Positions 1 to 5,167 of a stretch of DNA of 5,167 bases are shown in pieces (position 1 is the stretch's first letter; every line of letters begins with the position of its first letter). The position numbers and the translations under genes are program-made. The stretch covers positions 11,860 to 17,026 of the forward strand of contig PMDE01000124.1 in assembly GCA_003154335.1 (NCBI GenBank), given 5' to 3'. This DNA is from Methanoregula sp. (GTDB lineage: Archaea > Halobacteriota > Methanomicrobia > Methanomicrobiales > Methanospirillaceae). Under the pieces are notes generated by a model that saw only the letters and a program-made list of their open reading frames with translations, made no database searches and had not been told where the DNA came from.

Positions 1-346
1 CCGCAACCGGTGTGACCAGAATAATTTTGTCCGACAATACTGCATAGGCAATAACCCCTCCTACTACAAAAATTATTACACCTGTGATCAGGAGTGCAGC
101 CCAAAGAGGGACCAGAGTAGCAATAAAAAGAATCACGCCCCCCAGGAGAATAAGGGTACCGGCTGCCAGTAATGTAATGATGACAGAAAGGAACATGATC
201 CGTTTGAAAAGAAAGTCAACAGGCTCGAACACGTAGTGCTGCAGAAACAGGTCCGTTTTCTGCTGAAGGTAAATATCGATATATTTGAAAGTCCTCACAA
301 ACTCGAATTCGATTGAAGGGTCCCCAGTACCGGATGTTTCTTCCAT
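1..346 (-). CDS. Two-helix membrane protein, YqjE/DUF1469-like (C-terminus beyond the left edge)
   Basis: The first 115 residues are open from an ATG at 346-344 to the left edge; the C-terminus is not in the window. Residues 1-49 form a polar and amphipathic N-terminal part rich in aromatic residues, ending in Lys-Arg just before the membrane. Two long hydrophobic helices follow, about 50-79 and 83-105, separated only by a short Pro-Leu-Trp turn, so both ends should face the same side. This layout matches the YqjE/DUF1469 (holin superfamily III-like) proteins, whose exact role is unknown. The assignment rests on topology and on the gene lying 12 bases downstream of a DUF883 gene, as yqjE follows yqjD in enterobacteria; no sequence motif proves it. 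A GGTGG ribosome site at 352-356 sits five bases before the start. The two genes are almost certainly co-transcribed. It could also be an unrelated two-helix membrane protein. Confidence 0.75.
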   Translation of the reverse strand, partial: MEETSGTGDPSIEFEFVRTFKYIDIYLQQKTDLFLQHYVFEPVDFLFKRIMFLSVIITLLAAGTLILLGGVILFIATLVPLWAALLITGVIIFVVGGVIAYAVLSDKIILVTPVA

Positions 347-358
347 TCAATCCACCCG

Positions 359-691
359 TTAATCACGGCCCCGGCTGATCAGGGCACCGATAAGGAGTCC
401 GATACCGGCTGCGATGAGGACTGCAGGAATCGGGTGATCAGTTATGATATTTTCTACGGGCTCAACTTTTTTATGGTATTCATCCGCAATTTTTTCAAAC
501 TCAACCCCCGTTTCATTCCGAAAGCGGTTCATCCTTTCCTCTGCTTCCTGCAGGATATTCATGACATCGTCAGTTTTTTCAGACAGGTCAACTGTCCTCA
601 ACCTGCGGGCTGCCTCCTCAAGTGCGTCAGCTGTCTGGAACTTCAGACTATCGGTTTTTGGATTCGTAAGGTCTTTCATTTTTTCTGCCAT
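359..691 (-). CDS. DUF883 (ElaB/YqjD-like) C-tail-anchored coiled-coil protein
   Basis: The 110-residue protein has a charged, alanine- and glutamate-rich helical region at about 18-80, probably coiled coil, and one C-terminal transmembrane helix at about 88-105, ending in SRGRD. The block from His86-Pro87 through AAGIGLLIGALISR closely resembles the C-terminal anchor of E. coli YqjD and ElaB (Asn-Pro, then alternating glycines, then Leu-Ser-Arg-Arg). Ala94, Gly98 and Gly102 are spaced four apart like a glycine zipper, suggesting helix packing or oligomers. In E. coli these proteins sit in the inner membrane, are induced in stationary phase and bind ribosomes; whether this holds here is unknown. 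There is no signal peptide, so the helical body should stay in the cytoplasm. The ATG at 691 is chosen because of the ribosome site eight bases upstream; a second Met at residue 5 is a less likely start. The gene is the first of a unit with the YqjE-like gene. Confidence 0.85.
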   Translation of the reverse strand: MAEKMKDLTNPKTDSLKFQTADALEEAARRLRTVDLSEKTDDVMNILQEAEERMNRFRNETGVEFEKIADEYHKKVEPVENIITDHPIPAVLIAAGIGLLIGALISRGRD

Positions 692-699
692 TTATACTA

Positions 700-707
700 C
701 ATCTCCT
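700..707 (-). promoter_or_regulatory. Ribosome binding site of the DUF883 gene
   Basis: On the minus strand this reads AGGAGATG, matching seven of eight bases of the archaeal anti-Shine-Dalgarno target AGGAGGTG. An eight-base spacer separates it from the ATG at 691. It fixes that ATG as the start in preference to the Met codon four codons later. Confidence 0.75.
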
Positions 708-776
708 TTACCTGACATGATATTTTTTGAAATCTTTGTGATACTAATGATTTTTGCAACTCATATCAGGACAAAC

Positions 777-830
777 GGTATATAGCGGGGATCTCTATAA
801 AAATCTTATCCGTTGTTGCAAAATATAGAG
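777..830 (-). promoter_or_regulatory. Candidate archaeal promoter region of the DUF883 unit, three TATA-like elements
   Basis: Three AT-rich, TATA-like elements lie on the minus strand: CTCTATATTTT at about 820-829, ATTTTTATA at 796-804 and CTATATACC at 777-785. The middle one best fits the TTTATATA-like consensus of methanogens and has purines just upstream. It would place the transcript start near 774 and give a leader of roughly 80 bases; the third would start near 755. Sequence alone cannot say which is used. The 267-base spacer has room for independent transcription of the two small membrane protein genes. The rest of the spacer shows no convincing gene. Confidence 0.4.
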
Positions 831-860
831 TGACCCATTATTTCCCTTGCGCAGTGCAGG

Positions 861-867
861 AAAAAAA
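861..867 (-). terminator. Possible T-tract terminator after the AI-2E family gene
   Basis: Seven consecutive T residues occur on the minus strand about 92 bases past the stop codon of the AI-2E family gene. Archaeal RNA polymerase often terminates at U-rich tracts without a strong hairpin, so this is a reasonable end for that transcript. A weak imperfect hairpin (CCGGCAA paired with TTGTCCGG, one bulge) lies closer to the gene at 934-951 but has no following T-run. Both calls rest on base composition only. Confidence 0.3.
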
Positions 868-958
868 CAATCCATTTGCGACCGAACCGTAAAATCTCCT
901 TCTTACTTCAGGATTCGTTATCATGTTTATTTACCGGACAAAAATTGCCGGGTGAGGA

Positions 959-1969
959 TCACAAATCAGGATCGCAATACTCCTTTGCGATTAATTGTGC
1001 ACCTATAACAACAAGGGCGATCAGGACTGGTCCGATAATGAAGCCGACTATTCCCATGAAGGGGACTCCGGCAAAAATGCCTATCATCATGATTACCGGG
1101 TGAACCGCAACCCTTTTTCCCATCATAACCGGGCGATAATAAAAATCAAGCCATCCGCTCAGCAGGGGATATCCAACGAAAAGCATTAGCGCCGTTCCCC
1201 TTATATCCCCGATTCCCAAAAAATAGAGGGCCAGTCCGATGATCATGATCTGGGCGCCGATGAGTGGGATCAGCATGGCAAAGCCGATCATGGTTGAAAA
1301 AAGGAGTACATCGCCGTAACCCAGGAAATAGAAGAACGGGATCGCAAGCATAAATGAAATTATTGCCGCTGAGATCTGTACGATAATAAGGGCATAAATG
1401 GTGTTTCCGGAAATTTCAGCAAGTTTGTCTATCCCGCATAATAGTTTTGGGGAGAGGGCACTGGTAATCGTGAACCAGATATCTTCACCGTAATAAAGCA
1501 GCATTGATAGTGAGAGGAAGAAAATAACAATCGAGAGCAATGTCTGCATCACATTTCCGGTCAGGGACAGGATGGTTTTTACGATAAGGTCTTTAAGAGT
1601 TACGTCAAAATTCGAAAGTTGTGCATCGGAAAATGATGGCAGGAACCCGGATAACGGGGTGGTTTTTAAACCGTTCAGCATGGATAATGCCATTTCTACG
1701 ATATGTTTTTCGTTATTGATCAGGACACTTGCCGCAAGCGACATGACCAGCACGATGAGGAGCAGTACCCAGATAGTAGTAAAAGTAGCTGAAACCGAAG
1801 GTTTTACGATACGGCAGAGACGTTTATGAATTGGCAAAAGGGCAACTGCAACTGCGATCGCCCAGATAAAAACCGTCATAAGCGGCCAGAATGCGATGAC
1901 CGCAACGATAAAAATCAGAATAACGAGGAGCCCAAGTTTCAGATCATCATTGATCGTGAACGTTTCCAT
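959..1969 (-). CDS. AI-2E/PerM family integral membrane transporter
   Basis: This 336-residue protein is hydrophobic almost throughout. Likely membrane segments lie near 11-30, 31-47, 62-84, 138-160, 190-215, 222-252 (probably two), 258-276 and 290-325. A less hydrophobic region at about 86-135 is the family's usual non-membrane domain after the third helix. The C-terminal block identifies the family (PF01594): YYRPVMMGKRVAVHP at about 277-291, then a glycine-rich helix (IGIFAGVPFMGIVGFIIGP, about 296-314). Family length is typically 330-380, so the protein is complete. Members include E. coli YdiK, PerM and TqsA; some export the signal AI-2 and others act as sodium or lithium/proton antiporters. 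The substrate cannot be read from sequence, and a methanogen need not use AI-2. The ATG at 1969 is the furthest upstream possible start, because an in-frame stop lies four codons before it (1979-1981). No good ribosome site precedes it. Confidence 0.9.
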   Translation of the reverse strand: METFTINDDLKLGLLVILIFIVAVIAFWPLMTVFIWAIAVAVALLPIHKRLCRIVKPSVSATFTTIWVLLLIVLVMSLAASVLINNEKHIVEMALSMLNGLKTTPLSGFLPSFSDAQLSNFDVTLKDLIVKTILSLTGNVMQTLLSIVIFFLSLSMLLYYGEDIWFTITSALSPKLLCGIDKLAEISGNTIYALIIVQISAAIISFMLAIPFFYFLGYGDVLLFSTMIGFAMLIPLIGAQIMIIGLALYFLGIGDIRGTALMLFVGYPLLSGWLDFYYRPVMMGKRVAVHPVIMMIGIFAGVPFMGIVGFIIGPVLIALVVIGAQLIAKEYCDPDL

Positions 1970-1989
1970 ACGTGTGATCTAATACGTGG

Positions 1990-2022
1990 ATTATATTAAA
2001 ACCCTTTTTAGATTTATAAAAA
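1990..2022 (-). promoter_or_regulatory. Candidate promoter of the AI-2E family gene, two TATA-like elements
   Basis: Two AT-rich elements lie on the minus strand ahead of the gene: TTTTTATAAA at 2013-2022 and TTTTAATATAAT at 1990-2001. The first would start transcription near 1990, giving a leader of about 20 bases. The second is centred about 26 bases from the ATG at 1969 and would start transcription essentially at the start codon. The lack of a GGAG-type site before that ATG makes a leaderless transcript plausible. The first element is also TATA-like on the plus strand. Confidence 0.4.
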
Positions 2023-2045
2023 CACCCTTTTTTAACGACCTGCCT

Positions 2046-2075
2046 TTCCCGGAGAAAAAATGAGCTGTCCGGGAA
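2046..2075. repeat. Perfect 8-bp inverted repeat with T6 in its loop, possible alkA 3' end
   Basis: The arms TTCCCGGA (2046-2053) and TCCGGGAA (2068-2075) pair perfectly around a 14-base loop. On the minus strand the loop contains six consecutive T residues (2055-2060). The structure lies 55-84 bases past the stop codon of the glycosylase gene and upstream of the AI-2E gene's TATA elements, so it fits the 3' end of the former. It is not a classical bacterial terminator because the T-run is inside the loop rather than after the stem. The rest of the 160-base spacer holds only short CCGG-rich repeats near 2093-2108. Confidence 0.5.
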
Positions 2076-2129
2076 GCGGGAACTACAATTTATCCGGACG
2101 GACCGGGAGTATTATATCCCCCTATTTCC

Positions 2130-3107
2130 CTATGGTTTTTTATTTCTCTCTAGGATGCCGGACTCAGGATCAGGCGGTTTTGTTTTTTTATTTTCCCGGA
2201 AAAATCCCATAAGGTCCGCTATCTCAAGATAGTATGCAGCAAACCCTTTCCAGTCGCCCCATTGATGGGCAAATAACCGTGCATCGGCCGGGGAGATCTT
2301 TTCGCCGTTGTGGTAAACGTTTGATATGAACCGGCGCACTCCCACATCATCAGCCGGGAAGGCATCCGGACGGTGCAGCCCCCGAAGGATAGTGAGCTCT
2401 GCTGTCCACCTGCCAATGCCCCGGACCTTCATCAGCTCGCTGATGATTGGTTCAGTGTCAGGAAAGGTCTTAAACCGTTCCAGGTCCAGCGTACCTTCAA
2501 GGATTTTCCGTGAAATTTCCCGTATATATTCACCTTTTCGCACGGTGAGACCGCAGGCCCGGAATGTAGAATCTGGTGTTTTCTCTAGATTGTACGGTGA
2601 AGGGTACCCATAATAGGTATTCCCGTCGAGTGTAAGTGCCGTTCCCGTCGCCCGTATCAGCCTGTTTTCAATACTGTGCGCCGCTTTAAGTGAGATCTGT
2701 GGTTCAATGACCGAATCAACAAGTGCCTCAAAGATAGTCGGTGTTGTTGGGGCTTTCAGGCCCCTCAGCCGGCGTACCAGACCTGCCATAACCGCATCCT
2801 TCTTCATTGCCCGGTAAAATGGGGTCAGGTCTTCTGAAAGATTGAACAATGATGAGACAATAGTGCAGGCTGCTCGTATCATGCTCTCCGAATGCGGTTC
2901 TTGCGTAATGACAGAGATATGTAACCGGGGTTCCTCAGTTGTGCCCTTAGAAAAAACAGTGACAAGCGCAGGTGTTTCACCGATTTCCAGAACCTGGCGG
3001 AATATGCCCCGGTTATACCTCCTTATCCAGGGGTCCCCTGAAGCAAAGATCATGGCGCTCAGATGGAAATCATAGGGTTTTTTGGGGTAGAGAACCGTGT
3101 CAGTCAT
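2130..3107 (-). CDS. alkA: DNA-3-methyladenine glycosylase, AlkA type (HhH-GPD family)
   Basis: From the ATG at 3107 this is a 325-residue base-excision repair enzyme. It should flip out alkylated purines such as 3-methyladenine and cut the glycosidic bond, leaving an abasic site. An N-terminal domain of about 90 residues resembles the AlkA N-terminal domain (YDFHLSAMIFASGDPWIRRY near 12-31). The helical HhH-GPD domain follows, with EPQISLKAA at about 135-143. The helix-hairpin-helix is LMKVRGIGRWTAELTILRGL at 225-244, and FPADDVGVRR at 250-259 holds the catalytic aspartate, Asp254, equivalent to Asp238 of E. coli AlkA. No four-cysteine iron-sulfur motif is present, which argues against EndoIII or MutY. 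The frame stays open upstream to a TTG at 3170, but those 21 residues look non-homologous, so the ATG is preferred; neither start has a clear ribosome site. The gene lies 95 bases after the synthetase with no T-tract between them, so read-through is likely. A polar tail of about 25 residues ends the protein. Confidence 0.9.
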   Translation of the reverse strand: MTDTVLYPKKPYDFHLSAMIFASGDPWIRRYNRGIFRQVLEIGETPALVTVFSKGTTEEPRLHISVITQEPHSESMIRAACTIVSSLFNLSEDLTPFYRAMKKDAVMAGLVRRLRGLKAPTTPTIFEALVDSVIEPQISLKAAHSIENRLIRATGTALTLDGNTYYGYPSPYNLEKTPDSTFRACGLTVRKGEYIREISRKILEGTLDLERFKTFPDTEPIISELMKVRGIGRWTAELTILRGLHRPDAFPADDVGVRRFISNVYHNGEKISPADARLFAHQWGDWKGFAAYYLEIADLMGFFRENKKTKPPDPESGILERNKKP

Positions 3108-3202
3108 GGTCAAGGTAAATATAATCAACAGGAGTTCAGGTATCGTTCTGTTTGTTGTCCGGTACACCAATGGTCAGGAAAGGATCATAAAGTCAAATCC
3201 CC

Positions 3203-5098
3203 TTATTGCCTTGGGTATCCCAGTCCGTGTAATGTATCGGTAATTTCATCAAGGATCAATGGATCATCGATCGTTGCCGGGACCTGACAGGGAACCCCAT
3301 CGGCAATCTTTTTAATGGTTCCTCTTAAAATTTTTCCGGAACGGGTTTTCGGCAGACGTTTTACCACCGCCGCAGCTTTGAAGGATGCAATCGGGCCGAT
3401 CTTCTGCCGCACAAGAGCGATCAGCTCGGATGCAATTGCCTCCTGATCTTTGGTCACTCCCGCTTTAAGAACCACAAATCCCAGTGGTACTTCCCCTTTC
3501 ACCGGGTCGCGGACCCCGGCAACTGCGCATTCGGCAACATCGGGGTGTGATGAAAGGACCTCCTCCATTGCCCCAGTAGAGAGCCGGTGGCCCGCGATAT
3601 TGATGATATCATCGGTCCTGCCCATTATCCAGAGATACCCGTCTGTATCAATGTATCCTGCATCCGACGTCAGGTAGTACCCGGGATACGCGGAAAAATA
3701 AGTATTGATAAAATCCTTGTCATTCTCCCAGAGTGTGGTGAAACAACCAGGGGGAAGCGGTGACCTGATAACAACATTTCCGGTTTTTCCTGGGGGAAGC
3801 TCATTTCCCTGTGCGTCCAGCACGCGGATGTCATATCCTGGTACCGGTTTTGTACAGGAACCCGGTTTTACCGGGAGAAGTTCGAGGCCTGCACAGTCTG
3901 CACCAATTGCCCACCCGGTCTCCGTCTGCCACCAGTGATCGATGACCGGCACACCCAGTTGTTGTTCAGCCCAGAGCAGGGTGTCAGGGTCACATCGTTC
4001 ACCAGCCAGAAAAAGCATCCGGAATTTCGTGAGATCATATTTTCTAATATACTCCCCTTTGGGATCTTCTTTGCGGATGGCACGGAACGCTGTCGGGGCA
4101 CAAAACAGGACAGCTACCTTGTGCTCATCTATTACACGCCAGAAAGCCCCGGGATCCGGCGTCCCGATGGATTTTCCTTCATACAGGATGGAAGTGCAGC
4201 CGTAAAAAAGTGGCCCGTAGACAATATACGAATGTCCCACTACCCACCCGATATCTGATGCAGCCCAGAAAACTTCACCGGGACGGACGTCATAAATGTT
4301 TTTCATACTCCACATCAGCGCCACGAGATGTCCCCCGTTATCCCTCAATACTCCCTTGGGCTTTCCGGTCGTACCTGATGTATACAGGAGATATAGGGGA
4401 TCTGTCGCAGCTAACGGGACACACTCTGCCGGTTCTGCATCCATCAGTGCATCCCAGGAGATATAGTTGCTGTCAGGAAAAACGGCATTCATCTCGGGGC
4501 GCTGCACGATGACGCATGCCGAAGGTTTATGACTGCACAGCCCGAGCGCAGATTCCAGCAGTGGCATGTAGGCGATGATCCGGTTGACTTCAATCCCGCA
4601 GGAAGCAGATATCACTAAGCGGGGCCTCGCATCCTCAATCCGTGCAGCAAGCTCCCGTGCAGCAAATCCCCCGAAGACAACTGAGTGAACTGCCCCGATT
4701 CGTGCACAGGCCAGCATGGCAATCACTGCTTCGGGAATCATCGGCATGTAGATGACGACCCGATCCCCTTTCCGGATTCCTGTCCTCCGCAATCCGCCGG
4801 CACAATATGCTACAAGATCCCTCAGTTCGCCATAAGTATACTTTTTGATTGTTTTCGTAACCGGGCTGTCATAAATCAAAGCCGTGTGATCTTTAAGCCC
4901 GTTTCCGACGTGATAGTCCAGGGCATTATAACATGAATTTACCTCTCCCCCCTCAAACCAGCGAAAAAATGGAGGGTTTTCGCAATTAAGTACCCGGTCA
5001 CAGGTGCGGTACCACTGGACTTTTGCTGCGGCATCCCCCCAGAAGCGTTCTGGTTCAGAAACAGATTCACGGAATGCCCGATCATATTCACCGGTCAT
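3203..5098 (-). CDS. prpE: AMP-forming acyl-CoA synthetase, propionyl-CoA synthetase (PrpE/ACSS3) type
   Basis: The 631-residue enzyme makes acyl-CoA from a short carboxylate, ATP and CoA via an acyl-AMP intermediate, in the cytoplasm. Motifs appear in order: the acetyl-CoA synthetase N-terminal region (about 4-60), the phosphate loop YTSGTTGKPKG (239-249), WWQTETGW (389-396), the TSD motif with Asp479, the hinge GRTDDIINIAGHR (493-505) and PKTRSGKILR (583-592). Lys589 is the catalytic lysine that Pat-type enzymes acetylate in bacterial homologues. Several details favour PrpE over Acs: SDIGWVVGHSYIVY (281-294), LRDNGG (251-256), LPPGC (448-452), the TIDDP tail (609-613) and a length near the 628 of Salmonella PrpE. 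Propionate is the family's best-known substrate, but acetate is also possible and would suit a methanogen that assimilates acetate; the choice cannot be made from sequence. A GGAG ribosome site supports the ATG at 5098. No prpB, prpC or prpD neighbours are visible, so this is not a bacterial-style methylcitrate operon. Confidence 0.92.
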   Translation of the reverse strand: MTGEYDRAFRESVSEPERFWGDAAAKVQWYRTCDRVLNCENPPFFRWFEGGEVNSCYNALDYHVGNGLKDHTALIYDSPVTKTIKKYTYGELRDLVAYCAGGLRRTGIRKGDRVVIYMPMIPEAVIAMLACARIGAVHSVVFGGFAARELAARIEDARPRLVISASCGIEVNRIIAYMPLLESALGLCSHKPSACVIVQRPEMNAVFPDSNYISWDALMDAEPAECVPLAATDPLYLLYTSGTTGKPKGVLRDNGGHLVALMWSMKNIYDVRPGEVFWAASDIGWVVGHSYIVYGPLFYGCTSILYEGKSIGTPDPGAFWRVIDEHKVAVLFCAPTAFRAIRKEDPKGEYIRKYDLTKFRMLFLAGERCDPDTLLWAEQQLGVPVIDHWWQTETGWAIGADCAGLELLPVKPGSCTKPVPGYDIRVLDAQGNELPPGKTGNVVIRSPLPPGCFTTLWENDKDFINTYFSAYPGYYLTSDAGYIDTDGYLWIMGRTDDIINIAGHRLSTGAMEEVLSSHPDVAECAVAGVRDPVKGEVPLGFVVLKAGVTKDQEAIASELIALVRQKIGPIASFKAAAVVKRLPKTRSGKILRGTIKKIADGVPCQVPATIDDPLILDEITDTLHGLGYPRQ

Positions 5099-5106
5099 GC
5101 ACCAAT

Positions 5107-5111
5107 CTCCT
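5107..5111 (-). promoter_or_regulatory. Ribosome binding site of the acyl-CoA synthetase gene
   Basis: AGGAG on the minus strand, eight bases before the ATG at 5098. It is the same spacing as the site before the DUF883 gene and supports this ATG as the true start. Confidence 0.75.
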
Positions 5112-5140
5112 GAAGTATATTAAGAAAAAGGAACGGGGAG

Positions 5141-5148
5141 ATATTATT
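5141..5148 (-). promoter_or_regulatory. Candidate TATA box of the acyl-CoA synthetase gene
   Basis: AATAATAT on the minus strand, preceded by a purine-rich GGAAAGG that could serve as the TFB recognition element. A start site about 26 bases on, near 5119, gives a leader of about 20 bases that contains the ribosome site. A second AT-rich element at 5114-5121 is too close to the gene to serve it. Minus-strand frames are open from the right edge, so the tail of an upstream gene could overlap this region. Confidence 0.4.
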
Positions 5149-5167
5149 CCTTTCCAAAATGCACCAT

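Noticed and set aside
434..785. Overlapping plus-strand frames of 93 and 113 codons opposite the DUF883 gene.
   Set aside because: They are antisense to a gene with a clear family match and ribosome site, and their Phe/Ser-rich translations look like shadows.
795..875. Minus-strand 26-codon frame in the spacer before the DUF883 gene, with an AGGAGAT upstream at 894-900.
   Set aside because: The AGGAGAT lies 18 bases from the ATG, too far to serve it, and the frame runs through the T7 tract and the TATA-like elements. The peptide has no recognisable feature.
959..1969. Reading the AI-2E family protein as evidence of AI-2 quorum sensing.
   Set aside because: The family name covers exporters and cation/proton antiporters, and no luxS or lsr gene is in the window, so the substrate is left open.
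3117..3125. TATA-like ATTATATTT on the minus strand just before the glycosylase ATG.
   Set aside because: It is centred only about 14 bases from the ATG, so transcription would begin inside the coding sequence; the next Met codon (3053) has no ribosome site and would cut into the conserved N-terminal domain.
3935..4258. Plus-strand 107-codon frame inside the synthetase gene.
   Set aside because: It is fully antisense to conserved synthetase coding sequence, with no family resemblance and no initiation signals of note.
5099..5167. Minus-strand frames open from the right edge, one ending in TGA that overlaps the synthetase ATG by four bases.
   Set aside because: Only about 23 codons are visible, the translation shows no family signal, and the AT-rich composition fits a promoter leader equally well; sequence beyond the edge is needed.

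Overview
The window looks like a piece of a euryarchaeal chromosome, most likely a methanogen of the Methanomicrobiales (Methanoregula-like). This is inferred from protein style, AT-rich TATA-like elements about 25 bases ahead of likely transcription starts, and GGAG-type ribosome sites. No taxonomic marker gene is present, so the assignment is tentative. All five recognisable genes lie on the minus strand, so the order of transcription runs from the right edge to the left edge. Nearly every large plus-strand frame is an antisense shadow.

Reading from right to left: positions 5098-3203 encode a complete AMP-forming acyl-CoA synthetase of the propionyl-CoA synthetase (PrpE/ACSS3) branch, with a good ribosome site and a plausible promoter just upstream. 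After a 95-base gap comes an AlkA-type DNA-3-methyladenine glycosylase (3107-2130), probably read through from the synthetase because no clear promoter or terminator separates them. A 160-base spacer (1970-2129) holds a perfect 8-bp hairpin with a T6 tract and a TATA element. It is followed by an AI-2E/PerM-family multi-spanning membrane protein (1969-959).

A 267-base spacer (692-958) has a T7 tract and several TATA-like elements. It leads into a two-gene unit: a DUF883 (ElaB/YqjD-like) C-tail-anchored coiled-coil protein (691-359), then, 12 bases on, a two-helix membrane protein (346 to beyond the left edge) with the layout of YqjE/DUF1469. This reproduces the bacterial yqjD-yqjE neighbourhood in an apparently archaeal genome and is the most distinctive feature of the window.

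Functionally the genes are a mixed housekeeping set: carboxylate activation, repair of alkylated bases, and three envelope proteins. I see no CRISPR array, insertion sequence, tRNA, rRNA or defence cassette, and nothing that convincingly amounts to a new multi-gene system. The points worth a second look are the DUF883/YqjE-like pair, the PrpE-type signature of the synthetase, and a possible small plus-strand reading frame whose start codon lies in the loop of the spacer hairpin.
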